Shown: positions 31,657-42,204, counted from the first letter of the stretch. The stretch is 43,919 nt of DNA from Candidatus Dadabacteria bacterium (GCA_020849425.1 JADLGH010000020.1:1-43919), one strand, 5' to 3'. Program-made: numbers and translations. The notes: generated from the letters alone by a model not told the origin.

Positions 31657-33223
31657 GCGGTCATTCGCCCGCTCGGCCGGGCTGATAGGGTCGCTGACGT
31701 TCCTCAGCCGTATAACGGGCTACGCCAGGGACGTGGTGATGGCCTATTTCTTCGGGGCGACGGCCTTCACCGACGCCTTCTGGATAGCCTTCAGGATACC
31801 GAACCTCCTCCGGAGGCTCTTCGCCGAGGGCTCGCTCACTATCTCCTTCATCCCTGTATTCACGGACACGCTCGAAAACAAATCGAGGGAAGAGGCCAAA
31901 AAGGTCTCGGACGTCGTTTTCACGATCCTCATCGTTTCCGTATCGGTGATATCCGTCCTCGGCATCGTATTTTCGCCGTACATAGTAAAGCTCTTCGCGT
32001 ACGGCTTCGACGAGCCGACGTTCGAGCTCGCGGTCGGCCTCAACAGAATAATGTTCCCCTACATATTCTTCATATCGCTTACTGCCCTGGCGATGGGAGT
32101 GCTGAATTCGCTCAGGAAGTTCTTCGCCCCGGCCTTCTCGCCGATTCTTTTGAACGCCGCGATGATAGGGACGATATTTCTCCTCTATAACAGGTACGAA
32201 TTGCCCATTTACGCCGCCGCCGTAGGCGTGATAATAGGCGGCGCGCTCCAGCTCGCGATACAGCTTCCGTACCTTAAGGCGAAGGGGTTTCTCTTCAGCT
32301 TCAGCACGAATCTCCGTAACCCGGCCGTAAAGCGCATCGGCCTTCTAATCGTGCCCCAGCTTTTCGGCATGGCCGTTTACAACCTGAACCTCCTCGTAAG
32401 CTCGCAGTATGCCTCCTTCATGCAGGAGGGGACGGTCTCGTATCTCTACTTCGCCGAGAGGCTGATAGAATTCCCGCTCGGCATAATCGCCGTATCCATA
32501 GCCACGGTCCTCCTGCCGAGCCTTTCGAGCTACGCGAGCCGCGGGGATTACGATAATTTCCACGGAACCTACACTTTCACGCTAAGGCTCATGCTCTTCA
32601 TTCTCATACCGGCCCTCGCGGGGCTCATCGCCCTCAGCCTGCCGATATGCAGCGTCCTCTACCAGAGGGGCGAGTTCACCCACGAGGCGGCGGTATTCAC
32701 GTCCCAGACGCTCGTCGGTTACTGCTTCGGGCTCTGGGCCGTCGGGGGGCTCAGGGTTACGGCCCCCGCGTTCTACGCCATGCAGGATACGAAGACCCCG
32801 GTCGTGGTCGCCTTCTTCGCGTTCCTCCTCAACGCGGCGCTGGGGTATATTCTCGGGTTCACGCTCGGTCTCAGCCACACGGGCCTCGCGCTGGCGAACT
32901 CGGCGTCCTCCATATTCAACTTCCTCCTCCTCATTTATCTTCTCGAAAGGAGGACCGGCGAGCTCAGGGCCGGACCGATAGTGAGATTCGCCATGCTGGT
33001 GACGGCCATATCGGCAATCGCCGCCGCGGCCGCGTGGAAGATATCGACGTACGCCGACTGGGCGGCCCCGGATCTCACGCTCGAAAAGCTGCTCACCCTC
33101 ATCTCTTCCATGGCGGCGGCCGTGCTGATCTACGTCCTTCTGGCCAAGGTGTTCAGGATCGACGAGTCCCGCTACGTTTTCGCCGTGCTGAAGAGAGGAA
33201 AGCCTCCCATCGACCGGGCCTGA
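31646..33223 (+). CDS. murJ: Lipid II flippase MurJ
   Basis: MurJ (MviN) flips lipid II across the inner membrane. The 525-residue product has about 14 hydrophobic segments. Family features are SLTFLSRITGYARDVVMAYFFGAT at the N-terminus, AFWIAFRIPNLLRRLFAEG with the functionally important arginines, and PLGIIAVSIATVLLPSLS. It starts at ATG 31646, 11 bp inside the preceding small gene. Its place divergent from mraZ puts the flippase beside the operon that makes its substrate. It is convergent with the hydrolase gene downstream, 33 bp away. Confidence 0.97.
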   Translation: MKDKRSFARSAGLIGSLTFLSRITGYARDVVMAYFFGATAFTDAFWIAFRIPNLLRRLFAEGSLTISFIPVFTDTLENKSREEAKKVSDVVFTILIVSVSVISVLGIVFSPYIVKLFAYGFDEPTFELAVGLNRIMFPYIFFISLTALAMGVLNSLRKFFAPAFSPILLNAAMIGTIFLLYNRYELPIYAAAVGVIIGGALQLAIQLPYLKAKGFLFSFSTNLRNPAVKRIGLLIVPQLFGMAVYNLNLLVSSQYASFMQEGTVSYLYFAERLIEFPLGIIAVSIATVLLPSLSSYASRGDYDNFHGTYTFTLRLMLFILIPALAGLIALSLPICSVLYQRGEFTHEAAVFTSQTLVGYCFGLWAVGGLRVTAPAFYAMQDTKTPVVVAFFAFLLNAALGYILGFTLGLSHTGLALANSASSIFNFLLLIYLLERRTGELRAGPIVRFAMLVTAISAIAAAAAWKISTYADWAAPDLTLEKLLTLISSMAAAVLIYVLLAKVFRIDESRYVFAVLKRGKPPIDRA

Positions 33224-33256
33224 CCGCCCGCGCCCCGGCGACATTGGAGCGGACGC

Positions 33257-35116
33257 CTAACGCGTGGCGCAGAAGCCGAAATTCACCGTGCCGTGCGCCC
33301 GCACTATGTTATTCCACGACACCCCTCCGGCCGTAATCTCGCTCCCGTTCTGCGTGTAGACGGCGTTCCAGATATTCCTCATCCTGCCGTCTATCGGGAA
33401 CGTCACGAGCCAGTCTACGTCCGACGCGGACGGGTTCGCGACCGTCACCTCGGCGCAGTATCCCGCGCCCCAGTCGTCGTTGATGCGCACCGTTGTTGCG
33501 AGGCTTCCTCCCGGCGCAGGGGTCGGGACCGGGGTCGGGCGCGGAGTAGGAGCCGGCGTGGGGGCCGGCGTAGGAACAGGCGTCGGTGCGGGTGTCGGCG
33601 CAGGCGTGGGAACGGGCGTCGGGGTCGGTGACGGGGCCGTCCTGTCGGCGCAGAAGCCGAACTCTACCGTCTGGGACGGGTTCACGATGTTATTCCACGA
33701 AACGCCCTCTGCAGTGACGGTGCTCCCGGACTGGCTGTACTCCGCGTTCCAGAGGTCACGCACCGTGCCCTCTATGTCGAAGGTGACGATCCAATCGACC
33801 GCCTGGGCACCGTCGTTCCTGACCGTAACCCTAGCGCAATAACCAGTGCCCCAGTCGTCGTTGATGGTCACGTCCACTTCCACCCCATCGCCGGGCTGCT
33901 CACCCCGTTCGTCGTCATCATCGGGAGAGGAGCACCCCGGATCGCCCGGATAGTCTGTAAGGCCGTCGTTGTCCTCGCCGTCCGAGCACTCGGGCTCGTC
34001 GGGCGGATTCCCTGCAGACCCGTCCATAAGCTGCGAGAGGAGATCGACCTTGTCCTGCCACACGCTCCGCCAGTCGTCCTTCAGTATGCCGCCGGTGTCG
34101 GTGCTGTTGGGGTTCCACGACCAGTAGAAGAAATCGGTCATGCCCTTCTCTTCCATATAGTCTATGATCGCGTCCTGCCACGCCTTGTCCCTCGCGTCGC
34201 CCCCGTGGCCGTACCTCCCGCCGAACTCGCCGATGATGACGGCATAGCCGAGGTCGTGGAGATAGCCGAAGTGCATGTCCCAGATGTCGGGCATGTTGGC
34301 CGGAAAATCAGCGGCGTTGAAATATGGCTGGACGTAAACGTCGGGCCCGTAAACGTGCGGGCTGAGGACGAGCTTCTCCGCCGGGATGTCGAGCGGATAA
34401 CACCCGGCGGGCTCAAGGTTCCCGCCCCACCAGTGGCTCGTCCGGCTGCTGCACGTGGGATTGTCCTGTATGCCCTGGACGAATACGAGGATGTCCAGGT
34501 TCACGCCCAGCACCGCATCGGCTGCCTTCTCGGCGGCTAGCTTCCAGTCCGTTGACGGATTGCCCGTTCCCCACGTCGCCGGGCCGTGGGGCTCGTTTTT
34601 AATGTCTATGCCTACAAAACTGTCCAACCCTTCGTACCTATCGGCCACGAAGACGAGGTCCGAAATCCAGTCCTCCTCGGAATAGCCGGACCAGTACCAG
34701 AGCTCGTTAATGGAGCCGCAGTCGTAGTTGTGGAAATCGAGCAGAATATAAAGCCCCTGCCTGTCGAGCTCGGCGAGCACGCGGTCGAGAATGTCGAGCG
34801 ACCCGAGCCCCGGGAGGTCGGGGTTAAGGGCGTAGTTTATGCTGGATACGCCGGCGTTATAGAGCGTCGCCGGGCAGAAGGGCACCCTCACGGCCGTGAA
34901 TCCTAGGCCCTTTATCTGGGCTATCATGTCCTTCCAGTTCCGGGCCCAGAGCCCGTGGACCACGTGATCCCCCGTCTCGAACCCGAACCAGTTTACGCCG
35001 TACAGATTTACCCTTTCTCCCTCTTCGTCGTAGACGCTTCCGTCCTCGACGTTATAGGCAAGGGAACTCCCGGAGAATAGGCAGATCATGGAAAATACTA
35101 GCAGTGCGGGGCGCAT
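33257..35116 (-). CDS. Secreted GH5-family glycoside hydrolase (probable cellulase) with two CBM2-like modules
   Basis: The 619-residue product has a signal peptide (about 1-20, cleavage after SLA). The catalytic domain (about 25-365) has the clan A barrel pattern of GH5: [26 protein letters not shown], the acid/base E175 in [17 protein letters not shown] and the nucleophile E297 in IIGEFGG. A short acidic Ca-binding-like stretch follows ([19 protein letters not shown], 377-395). Two similar CBM2-type modules (about 412-492 and 540-619) each have WGxGYC, WN and SWNNIV blocks and flanking cysteines. A Pro-Thr linker (about 495-536) joins them. Activity on beta-1,4-glucan is the likely role, but substrate is not proven. 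AGGAGG lies 10 nt before the ATG. It stands alone and looks acquired, since all its neighbours are housekeeping genes. Confidence 0.93.
   Translation of the reverse strand: MRPALLVFSMICLFSGSSLAYNVEDGSVYDEEGERVNLYGVNWFGFETGDHVVHGLWARNWKDMIAQIKGLGFTAVRVPFCPATLYNAGVSSINYALNPDLPGLGSLDILDRVLAELDRQGLYILLDFHNYDCGSINELWYWSGYSEEDWISDLVFVADRYEGLDSFVGIDIKNEPHGPATWGTGNPSTDWKLAAEKAADAVLGVNLDILVFVQGIQDNPTCSSRTSHWWGGNLEPAGCYPLDIPAEKLVLSPHVYGPDVYVQPYFNAADFPANMPDIWDMHFGYLHDLGYAVIIGEFGGRYGHGGDARDKAWQDAIIDYMEEKGMTDFFYWSWNPNSTDTGGILKDDWRSVWQDKVDLLSQLMDGSAGNPPDEPECSDGEDNDGLTDYPGDPGCSSPDDDDERGEQPGDGVEVDVTINDDWGTGYCARVTVRNDGAQAVDWIVTFDIEGTVRDLWNAEYSQSGSTVTAEGVSWNNIVNPSQTVEFGFCADRTAPSPTPTPVPTPAPTPAPTPVPTPAPTPAPTPRPTPVPTPAPGGSLATTVRINDDWGAGYCAEVTVANPSASDVDWLVTFPIDGRMRNIWNAVYTQNGSEITAGGVSWNNIVRAHGTVNFGFCATR
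33509..33634 (-). repeat. Tandem repeat coding the Pro-Thr linker
   Basis: The DNA shows imperfect units of about 12 bp, each coding PTPV or PTPA, over roughly ten copies. Such linkers are flexible and typical of secreted cellulases. The units differ at third positions, so the repeat is not recent. It is coding, not a CRISPR array. Confidence 0.85.
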
Positions 35117-35303
35117 GTATGAACGTCCTCCTCTAAGCGGATATGAGCATTAACTGCAATGTGGAATGTCTATATATAAAGAATTATAACCACCATAATT
35201 CCCGGCGGCGGATAAAGTGAACGCTGCGGATTACGCATCCGGAATACACGCGCGCCGCGGGCATGGCGCGGAGCTGTAATGGACGGAGCTGTACGGAGCT
35301 CCC
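35117..35303. other. Intergenic region between the hydrolase gene and the TPR gene
   Basis: This divergent gap includes an AT-rich stretch (about 35170-35205) that on the minus strand contains TTATAATTC and TATATATAG, plausible -10 elements for the hydrolase gene. No good -35 is obvious. I see no RNA gene or known operator here. Confidence 0.4.
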
Positions 35304-35333
35304 TTGACTCGGATTTCCTTTATAAAGTAATAT
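35304..35333 (+). promoter_or_regulatory. Possible promoter for TPR gene-aroQ, nearly leaderless
   Basis: TTGACT (35304-35309) and TAATAT (35328-35333) are 18 bp apart. Transcription would begin about 3-5 nt before the ATG at 35344, which also lacks a Shine-Dalgarno. The -10 match is partial. Confidence 0.4.
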
Positions 35334-35343
35334 CGGAATAACC

Positions 35344-36066
35344 ATGGGCGGAGAAAGGCAGTCGCACGAAGACCTTCAAATGTTCGCCGAGAAATACGAG
35401 AAGGTTCTCGCCGACGACCCTTCGTCCGTCGCGTTCATTTTCCTGGCGCAGGTACTTTACAAGCAGGGCAAGGTGGACAAGGCCGTGAATGTATTAATAA
35501 ACGGATTGAGATATAATAAGAAAAGCGTCACCGGGAGATTCCTTCTCGGGAAGATTTACTACGACAGGTGGATGATAGAGCAGGCCCGGCGGGAATTCAG
35601 GGCCGTCGTCGAGCTCGCCCCCGATAACCTCGCGGCCGCAAGGACGCTCGTCGAGATATACGTGAGCGAGGAATCCTTCGGGAAGGCGATAGAGGTGCTG
35701 AGGACGGCAAGGATGTATCACCCTCACGACGAGGCAATTGCCGCCGACATACAGGGGCTCGAAGAGCGCCTCGGCCGGAAGGAGGCGAAGGAGGCCGAAT
35801 TCCGCGCAGCGAAGGAGAGGATACAATCCTCTCTCGGCGCCAGGACGGACGCCGAGCCCGCGGCGGGCCTCAAAAGCGGTGATGCGGGGACCGCGACACT
35901 CACCATGGCCGGCCTTTACATCGACCAGGGCCTTTTCGAGAACGCCTGCAAAGTGCTTGAGAAAATCCTGGAGAGAGAGCCCGATAACCGGCGAGTCAGG
36001 GAAGAGCTCGAAAAGACCAGGCTCCTTCTCATAAACAAGGCCGCGGGATTTTCCGCAAAGGAATGA
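35344..36066 (+). CDS. Tetratricopeptide-repeat protein
   Basis: A 240-residue soluble protein with TPR helices: about 10-43 ([18 protein letters not shown]), 48-80, 82-115 ([15 protein letters not shown]) and 116-150, then a charged linker (about 150-180) and a last TPR pair (about 190-225, [20 protein letters not shown]). No signal peptide or membrane segment is visible. TPRs mediate protein contacts; the partner is unknown. It lies 4 bp before aroQ, so they are probably co-transcribed, which does not by itself imply a shared function. Confidence 0.85.
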   Translation: MGGERQSHEDLQMFAEKYEKVLADDPSSVAFIFLAQVLYKQGKVDKAVNVLINGLRYNKKSVTGRFLLGKIYYDRWMIEQARREFRAVVELAPDNLAAARTLVEIYVSEESFGKAIEVLRTARMYHPHDEAIAADIQGLEERLGRKEAKEAEFRAAKERIQSSLGARTDAEPAAGLKSGDAGTATLTMAGLYIDQGLFENACKVLEKILEREPDNRRVREELEKTRLLLINKAAGFSAKE

Positions 36067-36070
36067 ACAT

Positions 36071-36520
36071 ATGAAAATGAGGATACTCGTAATCCACGGA
36101 CCAAACCTCAACATGCTGGGAAAGCGCGAGCCCGAAATCTACGGCTCCTCGACGCTCGATGATGTAAACGCGAGGCTCGCTAAAGAGGCAAAGGAGCTCG
36201 GCGCGGAAGTCGAGTTCTTTCAGTCGAACTCCGAGGGCGAGATCGTGGGACGCATACAGGCCGCGATGGATTCCGCCGAGGGTATACTGATAAACCCCGG
36301 GGCATACACGCACACGAGCATCGCCATAAGGGACGCGATACTTTCTACGGGGCTCCCGGTCGTCGAGGCGCACATCTCGAATATATACAAGAGGGAGGAT
36401 TTCCGGCAGAGGTCCTACGTTTCGGGCGTCGCCCTCGCAGTCGTCTCCGGGTTCGGCGCGGAAAGCTATTCCCTCGGCCTCAGGGGGCTGGTAGATTATC
36501 TTAAGAAGGCGGGAAGCTGA
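36071..36520 (+). CDS. aroQ: 3-dehydroquinate dehydratase, type II
   Basis: AroQ converts 3-dehydroquinate to 3-dehydroshikimate in the shikimate pathway. The 149-residue length is typical of the dodecameric type II enzyme. The motif [21 protein letters not shown] holds the catalytic Y24, [10 protein letters not shown] and NPGAYTHTS bind substrate, and EAHISN holds H101. AAGGA stands 8 nt before ATG 36071. The nearest gene upstream codes for a TPR protein. Confidence 0.97.
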   Translation: MKMRILVIHGPNLNMLGKREPEIYGSSTLDDVNARLAKEAKELGAEVEFFQSNSEGEIVGRIQAAMDSAEGILINPGAYTHTSIAIRDAILSTGLPVVEAHISNIYKREDFRQRSYVSGVALAVVSGFGAESYSLGLRGLVDYLKKAGS

Positions 36521-36590
36521 GCCGCCCCGCTAATTGCCGCATAATTTCGCCTTTCGGTTACAATATCCCTAACCGTTTTTCGCTCGTGAG

Positions 36591-38285
36591 ATGAAAAAGA
36601 ACTGGTCCATCAAAAAGGAAAATCCGAAGCTAAGGGAAAAGCTCTCGAAAACCCTGCAGGTCTCTCCGATCACCGCGCAGATACTTATAAACCGCGGAAT
36701 AGAGAACGAGGCCGAAGCTTCTTTATTCCTCAACAGCACGCTCTTCGACCTCCCGTCGCCGTACCTCATGAAAGGTATGGACAAGGCCGTCGAGAGGATA
36801 AAGAAAGCCCTCGACAACCGCGAGAAAATCGCCATTTACGGCGACTACGACGTTGACGGCGTAACCTCGACCGCGCTCTTTTACACATTCATGAAGGGGC
36901 TCGGGGCCGAAGTAACGTACTACAACCCCGACAGGATGAAGGAAGGCTACGGCGTAAACGTCGACGCCGTGAGGAAGCTCGCGGACGAGGGCGTCACGCT
37001 CATAATCTCCGGCGACTGCGGCATAACGGCGGTGAAGGAAGTCGAGGAGGCGCGGGGGCTCGGCGTGGATTTCATAGTCACCGACCATCACAAGCCGCCC
37101 GAAGAGCTTCCGAACGCCGTATCGATACTCAATCCCCAGCTTTCCGACTGCAGGTATCCCGGCAAGGGCATCACCGGCGTCGGAGTAGTTTTCAATCTGG
37201 TCATAGCCTTGAGGCGCGCGCTCAGGGAAGACGGGTTCTTCGGGAGGGAAGAGCCCAACCTCGCCGAGTATCTCGACCTCGTCGCGCTCGGGACGGTTGC
37301 CGACTGCGCGCCTCTCATGGACGTAAACCGCATCTTCGTCAGGGAAGGCATCAAGAGGATGGAGAATCCCAAGCGCATAGGCATACAGGCGCTCAAGGAA
37401 GCGAGCAGCATAAACGGCGGCATAACGTCCTACGACCTCGGCTTTAAGCTCGGCCCCCGGATAAACGCATCGGGCAGGCTTTCGAGCGCCGCCAAGGCGG
37501 TCGAGCTCTTCATCTCCGAAGACATCGACGACGCGAGGGAGATAGCGAAGGCCCTCAGCAGGGAAAATTCCAGCAGGCAGAACATAGAAGGCGAGATACT
37601 CAGGCAGGCGCTCGCGCAGGTGGAGCTCGACCCGGCGATACTCCGCGAGAACTCCATCGTGCTCGCCTCCCGCGACTGGCACCCGGGCATCATCGGCATC
37701 GTCGCGTCGCGGATAGTCGAAAGGTACGAGAGGCCCGTCCTCATGATAGCCGTCGGCGAAGACGGCACCGGAAAGGGCTCGGGCCGGAGCGTCAGGGGCG
37801 TCAACATCTACGCCGCGCTCTCCGAATGCAGGGAGCTTCTGCTGCAGTTCGGCGGGCACGAGCAGGCCGCGGGAATTTCCATAAGGGAAGAGAAGGTAGC
37901 CGAGCTGAGGGACATGTTCGAAAAGGCCGTATCGAGCATCGGTGCGGACTACAAGGCCACACTCGACATCGATTGTGCAGTGACGCTCGACGAAATAACC
38001 GAAGGCTTCGTAACGGAGCTCGGCATGCTCGAGCCCTACGGCATCGGCAACCCCGAGCCCGTGCTCGTGGCTGAATCGGTCGAAGTCGTCTCGAAGCGCG
38101 TCTTTAAAGATAAACACGTAGGGCTCAAGATCAGACAGGGCGGAAGGCCGCTCGACGCGGTATGGTTCAACGCTCCCGGTGGGGCGGACATAGGCGACCG
38201 CACAGACCTCGTTTTCACTCCGGAGTTCAACGTCTGGAACGGAAGGAAGGAAATCAGGCTTAAAATCTGGGACGCCGGCAGCTGA
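36591..38285 (+). CDS. recJ: Single-stranded-DNA-specific exonuclease RecJ
   Basis: RecJ degrades single-stranded DNA 5' to 3' in recombination and mismatch repair. The 564-residue product is normal for the family core. DHH-family metal ligands appear in YGDYDVDGVTS (D87, D89), SGDCGI, TDHHKP (D165, H166, H167) and ALGTVADCAPL. KLGPRINASGRLSSA follows, and the DHHA1 domain ends in QFGGHEQAAGISI. A C-terminal OB-fold-like region completes it. The start has little Shine-Dalgarno. It stands 70 bp after aroQ. Confidence 0.96.
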   Translation: MKKNWSIKKENPKLREKLSKTLQVSPITAQILINRGIENEAEASLFLNSTLFDLPSPYLMKGMDKAVERIKKALDNREKIAIYGDYDVDGVTSTALFYTFMKGLGAEVTYYNPDRMKEGYGVNVDAVRKLADEGVTLIISGDCGITAVKEVEEARGLGVDFIVTDHHKPPEELPNAVSILNPQLSDCRYPGKGITGVGVVFNLVIALRRALREDGFFGREEPNLAEYLDLVALGTVADCAPLMDVNRIFVREGIKRMENPKRIGIQALKEASSINGGITSYDLGFKLGPRINASGRLSSAAKAVELFISEDIDDAREIAKALSRENSSRQNIEGEILRQALAQVELDPAILRENSIVLASRDWHPGIIGIVASRIVERYERPVLMIAVGEDGTGKGSGRSVRGVNIYAALSECRELLLQFGGHEQAAGISIREEKVAELRDMFEKAVSSIGADYKATLDIDCAVTLDEITEGFVTELGMLEPYGIGNPEPVLVAESVEVVSKRVFKDKHVGLKIRQGGRPLDAVWFNAPGGADIGDRTDLVFTPEFNVWNGRKEIRLKIWDAGS

Positions 38286-38341
38286 ATCAGTATAATTTAT
38301 AGTCCACTAAAAGATAATAAATAGAATCCGGACAAATCGAC

Positions 38342-38353
38342 CTCCCCGGGGAG
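38342..38353. other. 12-bp perfect palindrome ahead of the prohibitin-like gene
   Basis: CTCCCCGGGGAG lies 25 bp before the start ATG, between recJ and the prohibitin-like gene. It could be an operator for a dimeric regulator or a leader hairpin without a loop. A TATAAT box at 38291-38296 lies upstream, but without a good -35. Confidence 0.3.
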
Positions 38354-38377
38354 ATAGGCCGGAAGGGAGGATTTGTC

Positions 38378-39268
38378 ATGTCGTCAATGAAGCCGAAGCT
38401 GGAGAATCTGAATTTTCTCTACCCGATCATTATCATCCTCGTCATCGTGCTCGCAACGAGCGCTTTCGTCATCGTCGAGAGCGGACACGTGGGCGTAGTG
38501 AGAACGCTCGGCGCCGTACAGCCTGTTCCGCTGCCCGAAGGATTTCATCTCAAGAAGCCCTTCATCGACAAGGTAGAGCAGATAGACATAAGGCTGACAA
38601 AGGCGCAGTCGAAGTCCGCCGCCGCGTCGAAGGACCTTCAAATCGTTCAGACACAGGTAACGGTGCAGTACTCCATCACGGGACCGACGGCTCCGCAGAC
38701 GTTCCAGAAGATAGGGACGAGGGACGTCGTCGCCGCTACTATAGTCGAGCCCGCCATACAGGAGTCCGTAAAAGCCGTAACGGCCAAGTACACGGCCGAG
38801 CAGCTCGTAACGAAGAGGGCCGAGGTGAAGCTCGAGATACAGGAAGCCATCGAGAAATTCATCGACGTAACGCTCAAGGAAAAAGAAGTTCCTACCGCAC
38901 TCCGGATCGCGAACATGGCGATTACGGATTTCGATTTTTCGGAAGAGTTCAACAAGGCGATCGAGCTCAAGGTCAGGGCCGAGCAGGAGGCCCTTCAGGC
39001 CCTTAACGAAAAGACGAAGAGGGTTACGCAGGCCGAGGCCTCCTACCAGGAGCAGAAGCTCGCCGCCGACGCCGCCGCCTACGACATCGAAGTCAGATCA
39101 AAGTCCAAGGCAGACGCGATAGAAAGGGAGGCCAAGGCGCTGAAAAGTAACCCCGAGCTGATTCAGCTCCGACTGTCCGAGAAATGGGACGGCACACTCC
39201 CCAAATTCACGGGGGGCGGTGCGATACCCTTCATCAACGTCGATTCTGCAATAAACGATAATCAGTAA
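38378..39268 (+). CDS. Prohibitin-like SPFH/Band 7 membrane protein
   Basis: A 296-residue protein with one N-terminal membrane segment (about 14-34, YPIIIILVIVLATSAFVIV) followed by the SPFH domain (about 35-205: SGHVGVVRTLGAVQP, EGFHLKKPFID, VTVQYSI). A long alanine- and glutamate-rich coiled coil follows (about 200-260), and the tail has SEKWDGTLPKFTGGGAIPFI, shared with bacterial prohibitin homologues. These proteins form large membrane rings that often hold FtsH-type proteases or organise membrane domains. No ftsH or nfeD gene is next to it. GGGAGG lies 7 nt before the ATG. Confidence 0.9.
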   Translation: MSSMKPKLENLNFLYPIIIILVIVLATSAFVIVESGHVGVVRTLGAVQPVPLPEGFHLKKPFIDKVEQIDIRLTKAQSKSAAASKDLQIVQTQVTVQYSITGPTAPQTFQKIGTRDVVAATIVEPAIQESVKAVTAKYTAEQLVTKRAEVKLEIQEAIEKFIDVTLKEKEVPTALRIANMAITDFDFSEEFNKAIELKVRAEQEALQALNEKTKRVTQAEASYQEQKLAADAAAYDIEVRSKSKADAIEREAKALKSNPELIQLRLSEKWDGTLPKFTGGGAIPFINVDSAINDNQ

Positions 39269-39309
39269 GGATGATGGCGGAGCTTTCCGTAAACCGGTAA
39301 GGCCCCTTT

Positions 39310-42204
39310 TTAATCGGCGTAGGATTCCGGATCGGGGCATGTGCATACGAGGTTCCTGTCGCCGTAAGGATTATTGATTCGCCCGACCGGGGGCCAGAAT
39401 TTATTCCCGGCGACGTACGGCAGCGGGAACGCAGCCTTACCGCGCGGGTAAGGGTGCTTCCAGTCGTCACCGGCTATTTCCCGGGCCGTGTGAGGGGCGT
39501 TCTTGAGGACGTTGTCCTCGCGGCTGTATTCGCCGGCGGCTATCTCCAGGACCTCGTTCTTTATCGCAATCAACGCCTCGCAGAAACGGTCGAGCTCGTC
39601 AAGCGGCTCGCTCTCGGTGGGCTCTATCATCATCGTCCCGGCCACCGGCCACGATATAGTCGGCGCATGAAAGCCGTAGTCCATGAGCCTCTTGGCGACG
39701 TCCTCGACCTCTATCCCCGCGTCCTTTTTGAACTGCCGCATGTCGAGTATGAACTCGTGCGCCACCCTGCCGCCGGGGCCCGTGTAAAGGACGTCGTAGT
39801 GCTTTTCGAGCCGCGACTTAACGTAATTGGCGTTAAGGATCGCGTACTTCGTTGCGCCGGTCACCCCTTCCCCGCCCAGCATCTTTATGTACGCGTACGA
39901 GACGAGCAGTATAGCCGCGCTTCCCCACGGCGCCGAGGACACGGCCGATATGGACTTCTCTCCCCCGATTTCGACGACGGCATGCCCCGGGAGGTACGGC
40001 GCGAGGTGCCCGGCGGCGCAAATCGGCCCCGCACCCGGCCCCCCTCCGCCGTGCGGGATGCTGAAGGTCTTGTGAAGGTTAAGGTGACAGACGTCGGCCC
40101 CTATGACAGCCGGGCTCGTGATGCCAACCTGGGCGTTCATGTTCGCCCCGTCCATGTATATCTGCCCGCCGTTTTCGTGAACGATGGAGCATATCTCCTT
40201 TATCCTTTCCTCGAAGACCCCGTGCGTCGAGGGATAGGTGACCATCAAAACCGCGAGGCTGTCCCTGTGCTTTTCCGCGGCCTCACGGAGGGCGTCCACG
40301 TCTATATTCCCGCGCTCGTCGCACGCGACCACGGCCACCTTCATCCCCGCAAGCGACGCGCTCGCCGGGTTAGTGCCGTGAGCCGAAGACGGTATCAGCG
40401 CGACGTTCCTTCCGCCCTCGCCCCTGTCCCTGTAATACGCCCTTATCACCATGAGCCCGGTGTACTCCCCCTGCGCCCCGGAATTGGGCTGGAGCGATAC
40501 TGCCGGAAGGCCGGTTATGGTCGAGAGGCTCCTTTCGAGCTCGGAGAACACCTGTGCGTAGCCTTCGGCCTGAGGCAGCGGGACGAACGGATGAATGTCT
40601 GCGAACTCGGGCCACGTAACGGGGACCATTTCCGACGTCGCGTTCAGCTTCATCGTGCATGAGCCTAGTGGGATCATCGACGTGGTCAGTGACAGGTCCT
40701 TCCCTTCGAGCCTTTTTATGTAGCGGAGCATCTTCGTTTCCGAGTGATGGCTGTTGAAAACGGGGTGCGTGAGGAAAGCGCTTTTACGCGCGAGAGGCTC
40801 GGGATAAAAAGACTCGTCGCCCGAAAAATACCAGTCACCCGCCGGTGCCTGTTTTCCCGAAAGCGCGCCGGCGAAAAGCTCGACTATCTCCTCCACGTCC
40901 TCTTCCTCGACCGTCTCGTCGAGGGATATTCCAACATGACGGTCGTCTATGTACCTGAAATTAATCCCCGCGTTCTCGGCGGCGCCTTTGAGCCTGCCGA
41001 GCTTATCGCCCGGTCCGAGGTCTATCTTTAGCGTGTCGAAGTAATAGCCGTTCAGCTGTTTGAGCCCGAGGCGCGAAAGCCCGCTTTCGAGGTCCCGCGC
41101 AAGGAGCGCGATGCGGCGCGCTATTTCCCGGAGCCCCCCGGGGCCGTGGTAAACGGCGTACATCGACGACATTATCGCCAGCAGCGCCTGCGCCGTGCAA
41201 ATATTAGACGTCGCCTTTTCGCGCCGTATGTGCTGCTCCCTCGTCTGTAGGGCCATCCTGTACGCGGGCCCCCCGTGCGAGTCGATAGAAACCCCTATTA
41301 TCCTTCCGGGCGCCTGCCTCGCGAACCCTTCGCGCGTCGCGAAGTACGCGGCGTGCGGGCCGCCGTATCCGAGCGGGACGCCCAGCCTCTGAGTCGAGCC
41401 GACGACGACGTCCGCCCCCTGCTCCCCCGGCGGCGTGAGGAGCGTCAGGCTCAGCATGTCGGCAGCGACGGCTGCGAGCGCGCCCGAGTCGTGGGCCTTC
41501 GATATGAATTCCGAATAGTCCTTCACTGCGCCGTCCGCGTCCGGATACTGAACGAGAGCGCCGAAGACGTCCTCCCCGAATTCAAACTCCTCGTGGTTTC
41601 CGATTACAACTTCTATGCCGAGCGGCTCGGCCCTCGTAAGTATTACGTCTATAGTCTGGGGGAAGCATTTTTCCGAAACGAAAAATACAGGCTCCGCGCT
41701 GGAGGCGGCTCTCTTCCCGGCCGCCCGAAGCATCATCGTCATGGCCTCGGCGGCGGCGGTGCCTTCGTCGAGGAGAGATGCGTTCGCGATTTCCATGCCC
41801 GTAAGATCGGAGACCATCGTCTGAAAATTGAGAAGGGCTTCGAGGCGGCCCTGGGATATCTCGGCCTGGTACGGCGTATACTGCGTATACCACCCGGGGT
41901 TTTCGAGAACGTTCCGCTGGATCACACCCGGAACGACGCAGCCATAGTACCCGAGGCCTATGTAGGATTTGAACACCTTGTTCTTTTTTGAAATCGCCCG
42001 GAGCTCGCGAAGGAGCCTGTGCTCGCTGAGGCCGGAGGGTAAATCGAGGGGCCCCTCGAGCCTGATGGACGCGGGAACCGTTTCGTCTATGAGCGCGTCC
42101 AGCGATGCCGCGCCGATCTCTTTCAGCATCGCGGACGTATCGTCCCCGCCCGGCCCTATGTGTCTCGCCGAAAACCTGTCGTATCTATCCCTTCTCTTTT
42201 TCAT
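39310..42204 (-). CDS. gcvP: Glycine dehydrogenase (P-protein), single-chain
   Basis: The pyridoxal-phosphate subunit of the glycine cleavage system decarboxylates glycine and passes the aminomethyl group to the lipoyl arm of H-protein. The 964-residue product contains both halves, unlike the split GcvPA/GcvPB form. The N-terminal half has [21 protein letters not shown] and [16 protein letters not shown]; the C-terminal half has the PLP lysine K712 in [18 protein letters not shown]. The start ATG 42204 has no clear Shine-Dalgarno. It is the third gene after gcvT and gcvH, but a 151-bp gap with a hairpin separates it from gcvH, so it may also have its own promoter. Confidence 0.97.
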   Translation of the reverse strand: MKKRRDRYDRFSARHIGPGGDDTSAMLKEIGAASLDALIDETVPASIRLEGPLDLPSGLSEHRLLRELRAISKKNKVFKSYIGLGYYGCVVPGVIQRNVLENPGWYTQYTPYQAEISQGRLEALLNFQTMVSDLTGMEIANASLLDEGTAAAEAMTMMLRAAGKRAASSAEPVFFVSEKCFPQTIDVILTRAEPLGIEVVIGNHEEFEFGEDVFGALVQYPDADGAVKDYSEFISKAHDSGALAAVAADMLSLTLLTPPGEQGADVVVGSTQRLGVPLGYGGPHAAYFATREGFARQAPGRIIGVSIDSHGGPAYRMALQTREQHIRREKATSNICTAQALLAIMSSMYAVYHGPGGLREIARRIALLARDLESGLSRLGLKQLNGYYFDTLKIDLGPGDKLGRLKGAAENAGINFRYIDDRHVGISLDETVEEEDVEEIVELFAGALSGKQAPAGDWYFSGDESFYPEPLARKSAFLTHPVFNSHHSETKMLRYIKRLEGKDLSLTTSMIPLGSCTMKLNATSEMVPVTWPEFADIHPFVPLPQAEGYAQVFSELERSLSTITGLPAVSLQPNSGAQGEYTGLMVIRAYYRDRGEGGRNVALIPSSAHGTNPASASLAGMKVAVVACDERGNIDVDALREAAEKHRDSLAVLMVTYPSTHGVFEERIKEICSIVHENGGQIYMDGANMNAQVGITSPAVIGADVCHLNLHKTFSIPHGGGGPGAGPICAAGHLAPYLPGHAVVEIGGEKSISAVSSAPWGSAAILLVSYAYIKMLGGEGVTGATKYAILNANYVKSRLEKHYDVLYTGPGGRVAHEFILDMRQFKKDAGIEVEDVAKRLMDYGFHAPTISWPVAGTMMIEPTESEPLDELDRFCEALIAIKNEVLEIAAGEYSREDNVLKNAPHTAREIAGDDWKHPYPRGKAAFPLPYVAGNKFWPPVGRINNPYGDRNLVCTCPDPESYAD

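Noticed and set aside
33509-33634. Regular short repeats that could suggest a CRISPR array
   Set aside because: The units are about 12 bp, contiguous, without spacers, and encode a Pro-Thr linker in frame.
36723-38117. 464-codon open frame on the minus strand opposite recJ
   Set aside because: It lies wholly antisense to a gene with intact RecJ motifs, has no family resemblance, and is rich in Arg, Val and Tyr as expected for a mirror of GC-rich codon use.
39454-40662. 402-codon open frame on the plus strand opposite gcvP
   Set aside because: It is an antisense shadow of gcvP, which has all its family motifs.
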